Source: Pseudomonas saponiphila
GTDB lineage: Bacteria > Pseudomonadota > Gammaproteobacteria > Pseudomonadales > Pseudomonadaceae
Assembly: GCF_900105185.1 (NCBI RefSeq)
Contig: NZ_FNTJ01000001.1
Coordinates: 2,066,501-2,130,500 of the forward strand
Direction of reading: 5' to 3'
Length of the DNA stretch: 64,000 bases
The notes beneath the pieces were generated by a model. It had not been told where the DNA came from. It worked only from the letters and a program-made list of their open reading frames with translations, and did no database searches. The position numbers and the translations under genes were made by a program. This document shows, one piece after another, positions 8,038 through 18,959 of the stretch. The first letter of the stretch is position 1. Each line of letters opens with the position of its first letter.

Positions 8038-9294
8038 TCAGTCGCCGGCCAGTTGCACCTGTGCCATCTGCCGCTGCATCAGCACCTTGCCGTGGCGGAT
8101 CGAATACAGCGGCAGGCCCTGGCTGCGGAGCATTTCGTAATCGCTGTCGGCCGAGAGGATCAGCAGGTTTGCCGGTCGACCTTCTTCAATCCCGTAACCC
8201 TCGCCCAGGGCCAGGGCCTTGGCGCTGTTGTCGGTGACCAGGTCCAGGGCGTTCTGCAGGTTGCGGTAGCCGAGCATGTGGCAGATGTGCAGGCCGGCTT
8301 CCAGCACCCGCAGGATGTTGCCGTTACCCAGGGGATACCAGGGATCGACGATTGAATCCTGGCCGAAACAGACGTTCATCCCGGCATCCAGCAGCTCGTT
8401 GACCCGGGTCACGCCACGGCGTTTCGGGAAGCTGTCGAAACGCCCCTGCAGGTGGATGCTTTCGGTGGGGCAGGAGACGAAGCTGATGCCCGAGTGCCCC
8501 AGCAGGCGGAACAGCTTGGCGCAGTAGGCGTTGTCATAGGAGCCCATGGCGGTGGTGTGGCTGGCGCTGACCCGCGAACCCATGTCGCGGCTGCGGGCTT
8601 CTTCGGCCAGCACTTCGAGAAAGCGCGAATGCGGGTCGTCGGTTTCGTCGCAGTGCACGTCCACCAGGCAACCCGTGCGTTCGGCCAGATCCATGAGGAA
8701 CTTCACCGAACTCACGCCCTGGTCGCGGGTGTATTCGAAGTGGGGAATGCCGCCCACCACGTCGGCGCCCAGGCGGATGGCTTCTTCCATCAGCTCGCGG
8801 CCGTTGCGGAACGATTCGATGCCTTCCTGGGGGAAGGCGACGATCTGCAGGTCGATCAGGTGCCCGGTCTGCTCGCGCACCTCAAGCATGGCTTTGAGGG
8901 CGGTGAGGTCCGGGTCGGTGACGTCGACGTGGGTGCGCACGTGCTGGATGCCGTGGGCGGCCAGGGCGCGAATGGTCTTGTGGGCGCGGGCGCGGGTGTC
9001 TTCGGCGGTGATGCTGGCCTTGCGCTCGCCCCAGCACTCGATGCCTTCGAACAGGGTGCCGCTCATGTTCCAGCGTGGTTCGCCGGCGGTGAGGGTGGCG
9101 TCCAGGTGAATGTGCGGTTCGACGAAGGGCGGCACCACCAGGTTGCCGCCGGCATCCAGGTGCTCGGGGCCGAAGGCCGGGACGGCGCCAGAGGTGTCGG
9201 GGCCTTGCAGGACAATGCGGGCGATGCGGCCGTTTTCCAGGTGCAGTTGGTGCAGACCTTCACGGTGGCGCAGGCGGGCGTTGGTGATCAGCAT
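8038..9294 (-). CDS. codA: Cytosine deaminase CodA
   Basis: 418 residues (E. coli CodA has 427). The start at 9294 is preceded by GAGGAAT. The frame is open further upstream, but that part is low-complexity and outside the family. The amidohydrolase metal and active-site motifs are in order: HIHLDATLT (HxH), VHCDETDD (His and Glu), SHTTAMGSYD (His) and FGQDSIVDPWYPLGNG (Asp). It deaminates cytosine to uracil in the cytosol for pyrimidine salvage. The codB permease gene lies upstream on the same strand, separated by 181 nt. Confidence 0.95.
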   Translation of the reverse strand: MLITNARLRHREGLHQLHLENGRIARIVLQGPDTSGAVPAFGPEHLDAGGNLVVPPFVEPHIHLDATLTAGEPRWNMSGTLFEGIECWGERKASITAEDTRARAHKTIRALAAHGIQHVRTHVDVTDPDLTALKAMLEVREQTGHLIDLQIVAFPQEGIESFRNGRELMEEAIRLGADVVGGIPHFEYTRDQGVSSVKFLMDLAERTGCLVDVHCDETDDPHSRFLEVLAEEARSRDMGSRVSASHTTAMGSYDNAYCAKLFRLLGHSGISFVSCPTESIHLQGRFDSFPKRRGVTRVNELLDAGMNVCFGQDSIVDPWYPLGNGNILRVLEAGLHICHMLGYRNLQNALDLVTDNSAKALALGEGYGIEEGRPANLLILSADSDYEMLRSQGLPLYSIRHGKVLMQRQMAQVQLAGD

Positions 9295-9475
9295 CGGGGC
9301 AATTCCTCGAGTCGGGCAATCAGTGGTTGCGCCGTGAGATCCGGGCGCTGGCCCTTGCCCCACGGTCATTGGACTGTCCATGCGCCAGCCGCGACAAGGC
9401 CGCTGGGCAGGTACAGGGTGTTGCGTGACCGGGCCATGATAGACCCGGAACGCCTTGAATGAGCAAGGTGCGGGT

Positions 9476-10747
9476 TCAGCTCCGAGCCTCGGCGCCAGCG
9501 GCGGAGCGGGCGCCCAGCCAGGCGCTGAACAGGACATGACTCAGGCTGGCGACGGCGATCCCCACCAGCGGTGCGACCCAGGGCGAGCAGAACGCCGCCA
9601 GGGTGCCCAGGCCGTAGGCGGCCAGGCCCGGCCAGTTCCAGTCTGGCAACTGGCTGTCGGCCAGGCGCGGATAGCGGCCGCGCCAGCGATAGAAGAAATC
9701 CGCCATGATCACCCCGCCAATTGGCGGAATCACCGTGCCCAGCAGCACCAGATAAGGCACCAGCAAGTCGTACATGCCGAGCATTGCCAAGAGGGTGCCG
9801 ATCAGTGCGCCCACCAGAGTCACGGTTTTGCGCCGGTCGGTGCGCAGCAGGTTGCAGCCGGCCACGGCGAAGTTGTAGATGGTGTTGTCCTGGGTGCTCC
9901 AGATGTTCAACAGCAGCATGGCCATGGCGGCGCTGGCAAAACCTTGCAGCAACAGCACTTCGACCACGTCCGGCTGCTGGTAAACGATGGCGCCGTAGGC
10001 ACCGATCAGCACCATCAGGCCATTGCCAAGGCAGAAGCCGATCAGGCTGGCGCTCACCGCCACCCGCGCCGAGCGCGAGAAGCGGGTCCAGTTGGTGGCC
10101 TGGGTCGCGCCGCTGACAAAGGTGCCGAACACCAGGGTCAGGGCGGTGGACAGGTCCAGGCTGGCGCTGGGCGTGAGGGCCAGCAGGCCGTCGAGACCGC
10201 CGACCTGGGTGGTCGCCACCGCCATCGACAGCACCAGCAGCAGCCCCATGGCCGGCACGGCGATCCACGACAGGATCTCCAGGCCGCGATATCCGATATA
10301 GGCGGTGGCGCAGAAGGCCATGCCGAACAGCAGCATCAACCCCAGCACCGCGCCCGCATCCAGCTGGAAGTACTTGCCCAGCACCACCGCGGCGGTGGCG
10401 GTGCCCCAGGCGTACCAGCCGACCTGAGTCAGGCCGAGGATCAGGTCGCTGAGCTTGCTGCCCCGCTCACCGAAGCAGAAGCGCCCCATCAGCACCGTGT
10501 TCAGCCCGCTCCTGAAGGCGATGTAGCCCAGGCTCGCGGCGTACACCCCCAGCAGCAGGTTGCCGAGCAGGATCACCAGCAGCAGGGTGGTGAAGTCGAA
10601 CGCCACCCCCAGCTTGCCGCCGGCGAACATGGTGGCGGTGAAGAAGGTGAAGCCCAGCAGCACCATGGCCATGGAGGCCAGACCCTTGCGGGCGTGCGGC
10701 GGAACTTCGCTCAGGGGGTAGTCGTTGCCGGGTTCGTGCTGGGTCAT
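9476..10747 (-). CDS. codB: Cytosine permease CodB
   Basis: 423 residues with about 12 transmembrane segments, of the nucleobase:cation symporter-1 family. Family features are VGWYAWGTATAAVV, the SGATQATNWTRFSR loop, WSTQDNTIYNFAVAG and GTVIPPIGGVIMADFF. It imports cytosine for the deaminase encoded downstream; codB-codA order matches E. coli. The 181 nt between them contain no gene. Confidence 0.95.
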   Translation of the reverse strand: MTQHEPGNDYPLSEVPPHARKGLASMAMVLLGFTFFTATMFAGGKLGVAFDFTTLLLVILLGNLLLGVYAASLGYIAFRSGLNTVLMGRFCFGERGSKLSDLILGLTQVGWYAWGTATAAVVLGKYFQLDAGAVLGLMLLFGMAFCATAYIGYRGLEILSWIAVPAMGLLLVLSMAVATTQVGGLDGLLALTPSASLDLSTALTLVFGTFVSGATQATNWTRFSRSARVAVSASLIGFCLGNGLMVLIGAYGAIVYQQPDVVEVLLLQGFASAAMAMLLLNIWSTQDNTIYNFAVAGCNLLRTDRRKTVTLVGALIGTLLAMLGMYDLLVPYLVLLGTVIPPIGGVIMADFFYRWRGRYPRLADSQLPDWNWPGLAAYGLGTLAAFCSPWVAPLVGIAVASLSHVLFSAWLGARSAAGAEARS

Positions 10748-10925
10748 GGGCCTGTCCCTGGTCGCTGAGTGATAGCCGGTTGCTGCAGCCGGCGTGCCAA
10801 GCGGACTGACAACCGGGGAGCTGCCCGGCAGGTATAGACGATGGCGGGCATTCAGCCACGGGTGAGCGCCTGCAAAGGCACGAAAGCGGTGCAGGCGGCG
10901 TCATCTTGAGTCACGCCGCTGTGGA

Positions 10926-11549
10926 TCAGTCGAACAGCACCTGGGTGGTCTTGCCTTGCTGAAAGTCGAAGGCTTCCTGGATATCCCGTTCCACGGTGCG
11001 GCCCAGGGACAGCGGTGGCAATTGCTCGAGGGCGAAGAAACCGGCGTCGGTGGCTTCGCTGCCGGCCACCGGGGCCGGGCCGCCTTGGCGCTCGCAGAGA
11101 AAGTACAGCTTGTAGAAGTCGCGGTGGTCGGCTTTGTAGGGGCCCTTGGCCTTGTGCCGGACGCCGTACAAGGCGCGTACCGCCACCTCAAGCCCGGCTT
11201 CTTCGTGGATTTCCTTGATCACGTTCTCGCTGGCCGACAGGCCGACATCGGCATAACCGCCCGGCAGGGCCCAGAGACCGTCGTGCTGTTCGCGCACCAG
11301 GAGGATCTTGCCGTCCTCGATCAGCGCGCCGCGCACTTCGACCATCGGTGTCGAGTAGCGCTGGGCGAAGTCCGACACCAGATCGGTGATGCGTTCCAGG
11401 GGCACGTTGCCCAGTTGCGCCAGCATGTCGTGGGCGATATCGGCGATTTCCTGGTAGCGCTCGCGGTCGTGCACGTCCTTGCAAAAATGCAGGCCGGTGG
11501 AGGCGATGGCTTGCAGGCGTTTGGCGTGGGTCAGCCAGTGGCTTTCCAT
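10926..11549 (-). CDS. Nudix hydrolase with N-terminal Nudix-associated domain
   Basis: 207 residues. Residues about 1-60 match the Nudix_hydro_N type helical extension (RYQEIADIAHDMLAQLG). The Nudix box runs from GGYADVGLSASENVIKEI to HEEAGL: the KEIHEEAG half carries the Mg-binding glutamates, while the first box glutamate is Leu, as is usual in this subgroup. Likely substrates are nucleotide sugars or dinucleotides such as ADP-ribose; the exact one cannot be read from sequence. Confidence 0.88.
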   Translation of the reverse strand: MESHWLTHAKRLQAIASTGLHFCKDVHDRERYQEIADIAHDMLAQLGNVPLERITDLVSDFAQRYSTPMVEVRGALIEDGKILLVREQHDGLWALPGGYADVGLSASENVIKEIHEEAGLEVAVRALYGVRHKAKGPYKADHRDFYKLYFLCERQGGPAPVAGSEATDAGFFALEQLPPLSLGRTVERDIQEAFDFQQGKTTQVLFD

Positions 11550-11650
11550 GAGAGGGGTTCCTGCGACGTCAGAGAGAAGGCGCCTGTTTTAAGCCCTTGG
11601 CGGCCAGGGAGCAAGCGCCACGCCGTGGCCGGCGGCGTGACGCGGTGGGA

Positions 11651-12618
<968 letters not shown>

Positions 12619-12622
<4 letters not shown>

Positions 12623-13614
12623 TGGGCGGACTCCGGGGCGGCCAGCCAGCAGGCACTCTTGCGCTGCTCGCTGGCGTTGATCGAATGCAGCGGTGGCCGT
12701 TGGGCACACAGCGCCATGGCCTGTGGGCAGCGCTCGCGAAAGGTGCAGCCGCCGGGCAGGTGGGCGAGGTTCGGCACCTGCCCGGGAATGGTCAGCAGCG
12801 GCGCGCCGGGGGCCACTTGCTCCGGCAGGCCGCTGAGCAGGCCGCGGGTGTAGGGATGCTGCGGGTCGAGCATGACCTGGGCGGTGCTGCCTTGCTCGAC
12901 CACGGCGCCGGTGTACATCACATACACCCGGTCGCAGAACTGCGAGACCACCGCCATGTCGTGGGTGATCAAGAGGACCGCGGTGCCCCGTTGCCGGGCC
13001 TTCTCGCGCAGCAACAGCAGCACCTGGCGCTGCACGGTGACGTCCAGGGCGGTGGTCGGTTCGTCGGCGATCAGCAACTGCGGGTCGCAGGAGAACGCCA
13101 AGGCGATCATCACCCGCTGGCGCATGCCGCCGGACAGCTCGAAGGGGTAGGCCTGCAGCACCTGCTCGGGGTCGGCAATGTGCATGTCGCGCAGCAGGTC
13201 GATGGCCTTGGCCCATGCCTCAGCCTGGCTCAGGCACTGGTGATGGATGATCACATCGAGCATCTGCCGGCCGATGCGCCGGGTCGGGTTGAGGGCGGTC
13301 ATCGGCTCCTGGAAGATCATCGCCGCGTCGCGGCCACGGATCTGCAGCAGCTGTTTTTCCGGGGTGGTGAGCATGTCCCGGCCCAGCAGCGACAGGCTGC
13401 CGGAGGTAATGCGGTAGCTGCGCTCGGGCAGCAGGCGCAGGCTGAGCATGGCGGTCACCGACTTGCCGGAGCCGGACTCGCCGACCACGCCGACGATCTC
13501 CCCCGGGTTGACGTGCAGCGACACGCCGTTGAGGGCCTGCACATTGCTGCGGTAGGCGGGGAATTCCAGGCTCAGGTTATCGATGTTGAGAACGGCGGAT
13601 GAGCTCATGGTCAT
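12619..13614 (-). CDS. ddpD: D-Ala-D-Ala/dipeptide ABC transporter ATPase DdpD
   Basis: 331 residues. Walker A GESGSGKSV, signature LSGGMRQRVMIALAF, Walker B LLIADEPTTALD, H-loop LITHDMAVV. The C-terminal Opp-type extension ends with GGCTFRERCPQA. Its start overlaps the ddpC stop by 4 nt (ATGA); an in-frame ATG two codons later (13608) is an alternative start. With DdpF it forms the heterodimeric energy unit of the importer. Confidence 0.9.
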
Positions 13615-14507
13615 TTCCCCTGTTGCCGTGGGTCGAGCAGGTCACGGATGCCGTCACCCAGCAGGTTGAAACCGGTGGCGGTGAACAGGATCGCCAGCCC
13701 GGGAAAGGTCGAGTACCACCAGTTGTCGAGGATGAAGTTGCGCCCGGTGGCCACCATCGCCCCCCATTCGGCGGTGGGCTGCTGCGCCCCGAGGCCGATG
13801 AAGCCCAGGGCCGAGGCCATGAGGATGGCGCTGCCGATGTCCAGGCTCAGTTGCACCAGCAACGGCGGCATGGCGTTGCGCCCCACGTGCCAGCTGACGA
13901 TGTGCCAGCGCCCGGCGCCGTAGGTCTGCGCCGCCTTGACGTAGCCCATCTGGCGGATGCTCAGGGCCTGGCCCCGGGCCAGGCGCACGTAGAACGGAAT
14001 GCGCACCAGGGTGATCGCCAGCATGGCGTTGAACAGGCTCGGGCCCAGGGCGGCGGCCAGGGCCATGATCAGCACCAGCGACGGCACCGAGAGCATGATG
14101 TCCATCAGGCGCATGATCAGGCTGTCGAAGCGCCCGCCGATGATCCCCGACAGGCAGCCCAACAGGCCACCGGCCAGGCACGAGGCGAAGGCCACGAACA
14201 GGCCCACGCCCACCGACTGGCGGCTGCCGTGGAGCACCCGGCTGAACAGGTCGCGGCCGACTTCGTCGGTGCCGAACCAGTGGGCGGCGCTGGGGGCGGC
14301 CAGGCGCTGGGCCAGGTTCAGGGCATTGGGGTCATGGCTCGACAGCCAGGGAGCGAAGGCCATGCACAGCAGCACCAGCAGGGTCATCCCCAGCCCGGCG
14401 ATGGTCAGCGGGCTCTGCCGCACGCGGTAGCCCAGGTAGGCCAGGCGCGCGCGCCAGTCATTGGCTTGTGCGGGCACCGGCAGGGGAATGTTCAAGGGAG
14501 CGGACAT
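13611..14507 (-). CDS. ddpC: Dipeptide ABC transporter permease DdpC
   Basis: 298 residues, DppC/OppC-type inner-membrane permease. After a short cytosolic tail, TM1 is at about residues 35-55 (LTIAGLGMTLLVLLCMAFAP) and the periplasmic loop carries FGTDEVGRDLFSRVLHG, a hallmark of this family. The ATPase-contacting EAA-like stretch is YVKAAQTYGAGRWHIVSWHV. The start is 1 nt from the ddpB stop. Confidence 0.9.
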   Translation of the reverse strand: MSAPLNIPLPVPAQANDWRARLAYLGYRVRQSPLTIAGLGMTLLVLLCMAFAPWLSSHDPNALNLAQRLAAPSAAHWFGTDEVGRDLFSRVLHGSRQSVGVGLFVAFASCLAGGLLGCLSGIIGGRFDSLIMRLMDIMLSVPSLVLIMALAAALGPSLFNAMLAITLVRIPFYVRLARGQALSIRQMGYVKAAQTYGAGRWHIVSWHVGRNAMPPLLVQLSLDIGSAILMASALGFIGLGAQQPTAEWGAMVATGRNFILDNWWYSTFPGLAILFTATGFNLLGDGIRDLLDPRQQGK

Positions 14508-14508
14508 C

Positions 14509-15525
14509 TCAATTTACCTCGCCAATGCGCGGGTCGATCACCCGGTACAACAGGTCGATCGCCATGTTCAGCAGCACATAAATGAACGACACCAGAATCG
14601 CGAAGCCCATCACCGCCGGGAAATCCAGGGCCTGGATCGACTTCACCACATAGGCGCCCATGCCCGGCCAGGCGAACACGGTTTCGGTCAGCACCGCGCC
14701 GTACAGCAGGTCGCCCAGGGTCAGGCCGAGCACCGTCACCGAAGGAATCAGCGCGTTGGGCAGGGCGTGGCGCAGGATCACCGCCCAGCGCGACAGGCCG
14801 TAGGCCCGGGCGGTGCGGATGTAGTCCTCGCCGAGCTGGTCGAGCATCGCCGAGCGGATCTGCCGCGCCACCACTCCGAGGTTGACGAAGCCCAGGGTCA
14901 CCGCCGGCAGGATCAGGTGCTGCAGGGCATTGAAAAACAGCGGAATGTCGCCGGCCAGCAACGAGTCGATCAGGTAGAAACCGCTGATCGTCGGTGGCGG
15001 CTCCAGGCCCTCGTCCAGGCGCCCGCTGCCGGGCAGCCAGCCCAGGTGGCCGTAGAACAGCAGGATCAGCCCCAGACCCAGCCAGAACGCCGGGGTGGAA
15101 ATTCCGGTGACCGCCAGGGTACGGGCGATCTGGTCGATAAAGCGGTTGTGATAGACCGCCGACAGCACCCCCAGCGGCACCCCCACCAGCACCGACAGCA
15201 ACAGCGCCGCCAGGGCCAGTTCCAGGGTCGCCGGGAAGAAGGTCTGCAAGTCTTCCAGCACCGGGCGGCTGGTGCGGATCGAGGTGCCCAGGTCGCCGTG
15301 CAGCAGGTCGAGCATGTAGCGCCCATATTGCTGGTACAGCGGCAGGTCCAGGCCCAGTTGGTGGCGGATGTTCTGCACGATGGCATCGCTGGCCCGGTCG
15401 CCGGCGATCAGCCGCGCCGGGTCACCGGGAATCAGGTGCGAGATGGTGAAGGTAATCAGCGAAACCCCGACCACGACCAGCAACAGGCCGAGCAGGCGTT
15501 TGCGCAACATATTCAGGAAGGCCAT
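14509..15525 (-). CDS. ddpB: Dipeptide ABC transporter permease DdpB
   Basis: 338 residues, DppB/OppB-type permease with about six transmembrane segments. It begins MAFLNMLRKRLLGLLLVVVG, has the family loop ISHLIPGDPARLIAGD near residue 30, and the EAA-like contact EDYIRTARAYGLSRWAVILR. It pairs with DdpC to form the pore. A 118-nt spacer separates it from ddpA upstream; it may hold RNA structure that sets the ratio of binding protein to permease. Confidence 0.9.
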   Translation of the reverse strand: MAFLNMLRKRLLGLLLVVVGVSLITFTISHLIPGDPARLIAGDRASDAIVQNIRHQLGLDLPLYQQYGRYMLDLLHGDLGTSIRTSRPVLEDLQTFFPATLELALAALLLSVLVGVPLGVLSAVYHNRFIDQIARTLAVTGISTPAFWLGLGLILLFYGHLGWLPGSGRLDEGLEPPPTISGFYLIDSLLAGDIPLFFNALQHLILPAVTLGFVNLGVVARQIRSAMLDQLGEDYIRTARAYGLSRWAVILRHALPNALIPSVTVLGLTLGDLLYGAVLTETVFAWPGMGAYVVKSIQALDFPAVMGFAILVSFIYVLLNMAIDLLYRVIDPRIGEVN

Positions 15526-15643
15526 GAGGCAACCTCGTTAACGCTTGACGAACGGCAGGGCGCACGACGGCGTCCAGCCGGGAACACGGCAACCCGGCGC
15601 CGACCCGGTTCAGAGGGCGGCGACCGGGACTACGGGCGCGGTC

Positions 15644-17218
15644 CTACTTGCTGATTTCAGCGATGTTGAACACCTGTTCCAGCATCGGATGGAACACGTA
15701 GCCCTTCACCGAATCACGCATCGGCAGGCTGTAGTTCTTCTGATACAGGTAGGCGTAGACGTTGTCCTTGAGGACGATCTTCTGCGCCTTCTGGTACAGC
15801 TCGATGCGCTGGGCGGTGTCGTTGGTGGCGGCTGCTTCGCGGATCAGGCTGTCGACCTCGGGGTTGCTGTAGAACGAGCGGTTGCCCGGCAAGCCCTGCA
15901 GGCTAGAGTCGAACCAGAAGTTCATGAACATGTAGGGGTCGGCGAAGTCCGGGCTCCAGGAGCCGATGGCCACGTCGTAGTCACCCTTGCCGACCCGTTC
16001 ACGCATGGTGGCGTTGGCCAGCTTTTCCATCTTCAGGTTGATCCCCAGGGGCGCCAGGCCAGCTTGCAGGGTCAGGCCGATGGATTCCCAGTTGGCGTCC
16101 TTGTCCGAGTACAGGTAGGTCAGATTGCTGATCTTCTGCGGGGCCTTGGCCAGGCTGGCCTTGGCGCCGTCGAGGTTCTGCTGCATCAGCGGCAGGCTCG
16201 GGTCGTGGGCCCACATGCCGTCGGGGATCGGCCCGTTCATCAGCTTGGCCTGGCCCTTGAGGATGCCGTCGACGATGCCTTTGTAGTCGATGGCCTGGAC
16301 CAGCGCCTGACGTGCCTCGACATTGTTCAGGGGCGCGCGCTGGTTGTTCAGGTACAGGTAGTTGACCCGCAGCGAGGGGAAGGTCTGGATCACCACTCCG
16401 GACTTGCCGGCCAGGGTGCCGAGCTGGTCTTCGGGCATGTCCTCGATGATGTCCAGGTCGCCGCGCTCCAGTTGCAGGCGTCGCACCGAAGCCTCGCTGA
16501 TGATCTTGATCACCACCTTGTTCAGGCTCGGCTTGGGCCCGGCGTAGTAGCTGTTGGGCTCCAGCGTCAGCGACTGGCCCTTCTGCCAGTTGCTCAGGCG
16601 GAAGGCCCCGGAGCCGGCGGTGTGGGTCGACAGGTAGGCGTTGACGTCTTCGCCCTTGTTGGCCACGTCCGGGTTGATGATGCCGCCGCCGTTGTGGGCC
16701 AGGGTGTAGAGGAAGGGCGCGTAGGGCTTCTTCAGGGTGAAGCGCACGGTCAGCGGGTCGACCACCGCCACGCTCATGTCATCCGGGAAGGCTCCGGACG
16801 GGCCTTGCTTGAGCTGCATCAGGCGCTCGAAGGAGAACTTCACCGCCGCGGCGTCCACCGGTTTGCCGTCGTCGAATTTATTGCCGGGCTTGAGCTTGAA
16901 GTCCCAGGTCAGGTTGTCGGCGGAGGTGCTCCAGCTCTCGGCCAGGTCGCCCTGGACTTCGGTGCTGCCCTTGCCGTTCTCGACCTTGTAGGTCACCAGC
17001 TTCTGGTAGGCCGGGTAGGTCACGGCCCAGTCGTTGTTGTCGATGGTCACGGCCGGGTCGAGGGTCTGCGGGTCGGCAGCCTTGCCGATCATCAGGGTGT
17101 CCTTGGGCGCGGCGGCGCTGGCCGCTTGCCAGGCGCCCAGGCTCAGGGCGGCGCACAGCAGCGACAGGGCGACACGGGTGGACAGACGCACATCAGGGTG
17201 ATTGCGGTTAGGGGTCAT
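15644..17218 (-). CDS. ddpA: Periplasmic dipeptide-binding protein DdpA
   Basis: 524 residues from the ATG at 17218, preceded by AAGGAA at good spacing. An earlier ATG at 17236 lacks one. Residues 1-36 form a signal peptide (ALSLLCAALSLGAWQAASAA). The mature protein is an SBP_bac_5 (DppA/OppA) family solute receptor: DTLMIGKAADPQTLDPAVT, DLAESWSTSADNLTWDFKL, WSPDFADPYMFMNFWF. It delivers the dipeptide to DdpBC. By context the ligand is D-Ala-D-Ala or a related muropeptide fragment. Confidence 0.9.
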   Translation of the reverse strand: MTPNRNHPDVRLSTRVALSLLCAALSLGAWQAASAAAPKDTLMIGKAADPQTLDPAVTIDNNDWAVTYPAYQKLVTYKVENGKGSTEVQGDLAESWSTSADNLTWDFKLKPGNKFDDGKPVDAAAVKFSFERLMQLKQGPSGAFPDDMSVAVVDPLTVRFTLKKPYAPFLYTLAHNGGGIINPDVANKGEDVNAYLSTHTAGSGAFRLSNWQKGQSLTLEPNSYYAGPKPSLNKVVIKIISEASVRRLQLERGDLDIIEDMPEDQLGTLAGKSGVVIQTFPSLRVNYLYLNNQRAPLNNVEARQALVQAIDYKGIVDGILKGQAKLMNGPIPDGMWAHDPSLPLMQQNLDGAKASLAKAPQKISNLTYLYSDKDANWESIGLTLQAGLAPLGINLKMEKLANATMRERVGKGDYDVAIGSWSPDFADPYMFMNFWFDSSLQGLPGNRSFYSNPEVDSLIREAAATNDTAQRIELYQKAQKIVLKDNVYAYLYQKNYSLPMRDSVKGYVFHPMLEQVFNIAEISK

Positions 17219-17367
17219 GCCGGTTTCCTTGATCATTCGATTAATGGAAGTTCGTCAGGTTTTTTATAAAAGCTATAACCGGGCAGTTGTTGCTGAAGCG
17301 GTGTTGCAGTACGACCGGCTTGGGGCAGTGGGCTGCCTGTTGTTGTGGCCGGCTGGGGAACGGGAAA

Positions 17368-17925
17368 TCAGTGTTCGAAGGGCTGGTCGTGCTCCTGGAT
17401 CAGGGGGAAGTCCTCGGCGTTGGGCAGCTCGTAGTGCCACCACTCGGTGGGGATCGCCTCGAAACCGGCGCTGAGCATGATCCCCAGCAGCATCAGGCGA
17501 TTGCGCTGCACCTGGGGCGGCAGGTCGCGGTAGAACTGGTGCGACTTGGGCTCCATGGCATCAAAGGCGGTGCCCATGTCCAGCGCCTGGCCGCATTCAT
17601 CCACCAGGGTCAGGTCCACGGCCACGCCACGGGTGTGATGCGAGCCCAGGCGCGGGTCGCGCACGTAGTCCGGGTCGGGCAGGGCCTGCCACAGCAGCTG
17701 CTGGGCGTAGGCCGGGCGATAGGCGTCGTAGATGCGCAGGCCCAGGCCGGCCATGCGCGCCAGCTGGCTGGCCTTGTACAGGCAGGCCGCGGCGTCCTTG
17801 TGCAGCAGGCAGCGGGCGTTGCGGTAGATCACCTGGCCGGCCAGGTTGTCGGCGCTGGCGTAGACCAGGTCGATTTCCAGTTGGTGGCGCTGGGCGTCGA
17901 TTTCGACAAGGGGGCTGTTGTTCAC
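17368..17925 (-). CDS. ddpX: D-alanyl-D-alanine dipeptidase DdpX (VanX family)
   Basis: 185 residues. It shows the VanX/peptidase M15D active site: R70 in YDAYRP, zinc ligands H97 and D104 in SHHTRGVAVD, catalytic E161 and zinc ligand H164 in EWWH. It hydrolyses D-Ala-D-Ala to two D-Ala in the cytosol. It lies upstream of the ddpA-F transporter genes, the same order as the E. coli ddp operon. This points to recycling of cell-wall dipeptide as carbon and nitrogen source, not vancomycin resistance: there are no vanH/vanA genes here. Confidence 0.93.
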   Translation of the reverse strand: MNNSPLVEIDAQRHQLEIDLVYASADNLAGQVIYRNARCLLHKDAAACLYKASQLARMAGLGLRIYDAYRPAYAQQLLWQALPDPDYVRDPRLGSHHTRGVAVDLTLVDECGQALDMGTAFDAMEPKSHQFYRDLPPQVQRNRLMLLGIMLSAGFEAIPTEWWHYELPNAEDFPLIQEHDQPFEH

Positions 17926-17957
17926 TCACTCACTCCATCTAGGGGCACGCTTGAAGG

Positions 17958-18818
17958 TCAGGATTCGAACTGGCCGAAGGCTTCCTGCAGCTTGCGGTTT
18001 TTCGCCAGGCGCTCATCCAGGCGCTCGCCATAGCCCTCGGCCACTGCGGACACCATCAGGTTGAACAGGCAGGTCAGCGGCGCCAGGGAATCCCAGAACT
18101 GGCCGACATCGGTTTTCAGTTGCAGCAGGTCCAGCGGGTAGTCCCGGGCCCAGGGGCATTGCAGGTCGGTGACCAGGGCCAGGGGCAGGGCGTTGGCGTT
18201 GGCCACTTCGCAGAAGGTCTGGGTGATGGCGGAGTAGGCGCGAAAGTCGGAAATGATCGCGTAGGGCTTGGCGAAGCCCGAGTTCAGGGTTTCCGCGTAG
18301 ATGCCCGACAGGCCGTCGACGTAATAGACCTTGGGCCGGATGTATTCCAGGTGGCTGTGGAAGGCGTTGAGAATGCCCCGGGTCGACTGGATACCGATGA
18401 TGAACACCGCGTCGGCCTCGACGATCTGCCGCACGATGGCGGCGAACACCGGGCTGCGGGCCAGGCCGTAGACGTACTGAATGGCCTCGATCTCGCGGTG
18501 CATCGAGCGCTCCAGGGCATCGTCCTGATGGGCTTCGCTGCGAAACGCACCGAGCCGATCGGTGATCAGCCAGGAGGCCGGGGCATCGCCGCGCAGGCCT
18601 TGCTTGACGTCATCCAGGTTGCGGTAGCCCAGGGAACGCAGGAAGCGCCCCACGGAAATCCCCGTGGTGCCGGCTTGCTGGGCGATGCTGTCGGCAGTCT
18701 CGAAGGGCAACTGCTGGAGGTTGGCCAGCAGGTAGGTGGCGATGCGCTTGCCGGTGGGCGTCAGGCTTGCAAACTGCTGTTCCAGGGTGACTTGGAAACT
18801 GTTCTTGTCCATGACCAT
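17958..18818 (-). CDS. MurR/RpiR-family regulator (SIS domain), likely controls ddp operon
   Basis: 286 residues. Residues about 5-80 form the RpiR HTH_6 domain (TPTGKRIATYLLANLQQLPF, SIAQQAGTTGISVGRFLRSL). Residues about 125-260 form a SIS sugar-phosphate-binding domain (ADAVFIIGIQSTRGILNAFH). An in-frame ATG at 18812 is an alternative start. Homologues such as MurR sense MurNAc-6-phosphate. Here the gene is 32 nt upstream of ddpX on the same strand, so a wall-derived ligand could control the dipeptide operon; this is inference. Confidence 0.9.
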   Translation of the reverse strand: MVMDKNSFQVTLEQQFASLTPTGKRIATYLLANLQQLPFETADSIAQQAGTTGISVGRFLRSLGYRNLDDVKQGLRGDAPASWLITDRLGAFRSEAHQDDALERSMHREIEAIQYVYGLARSPVFAAIVRQIVEADAVFIIGIQSTRGILNAFHSHLEYIRPKVYYVDGLSGIYAETLNSGFAKPYAIISDFRAYSAITQTFCEVANANALPLALVTDLQCPWARDYPLDLLQLKTDVGQFWDSLAPLTCLFNLMVSAVAEGYGERLDERLAKNRKLQEAFGQFES

Positions 18819-18959
18819 CTCGCCAGGCGTTCGCGGATAATGTTATTAAAATTTCATTTTTGTAGATCGTGTTAGAAACATAACATCGGCCTTCGCGGCA
18901 AAACAAGGCTTTTGTGATGCCGTGTCGTTTTCCGCAAGAAGTGTCGCGGGAGGCGCTTT

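Noticed and set aside
15545..17269. Long plus-strand open frame of over 500 codons opposite ddpA
   Set aside because: It is the antisense of a clear solute-binding protein. Its translation is low-complexity (His/Gln/Val-rich) with no motif; high GC content makes antisense frames open by chance.
17368..17925. Vancomycin-resistance gene vanX
   Set aside because: The enzyme family is the same, but there is no vanH or vanA ligase nearby and the order fits the ddp recycling operon of Gram-negatives.
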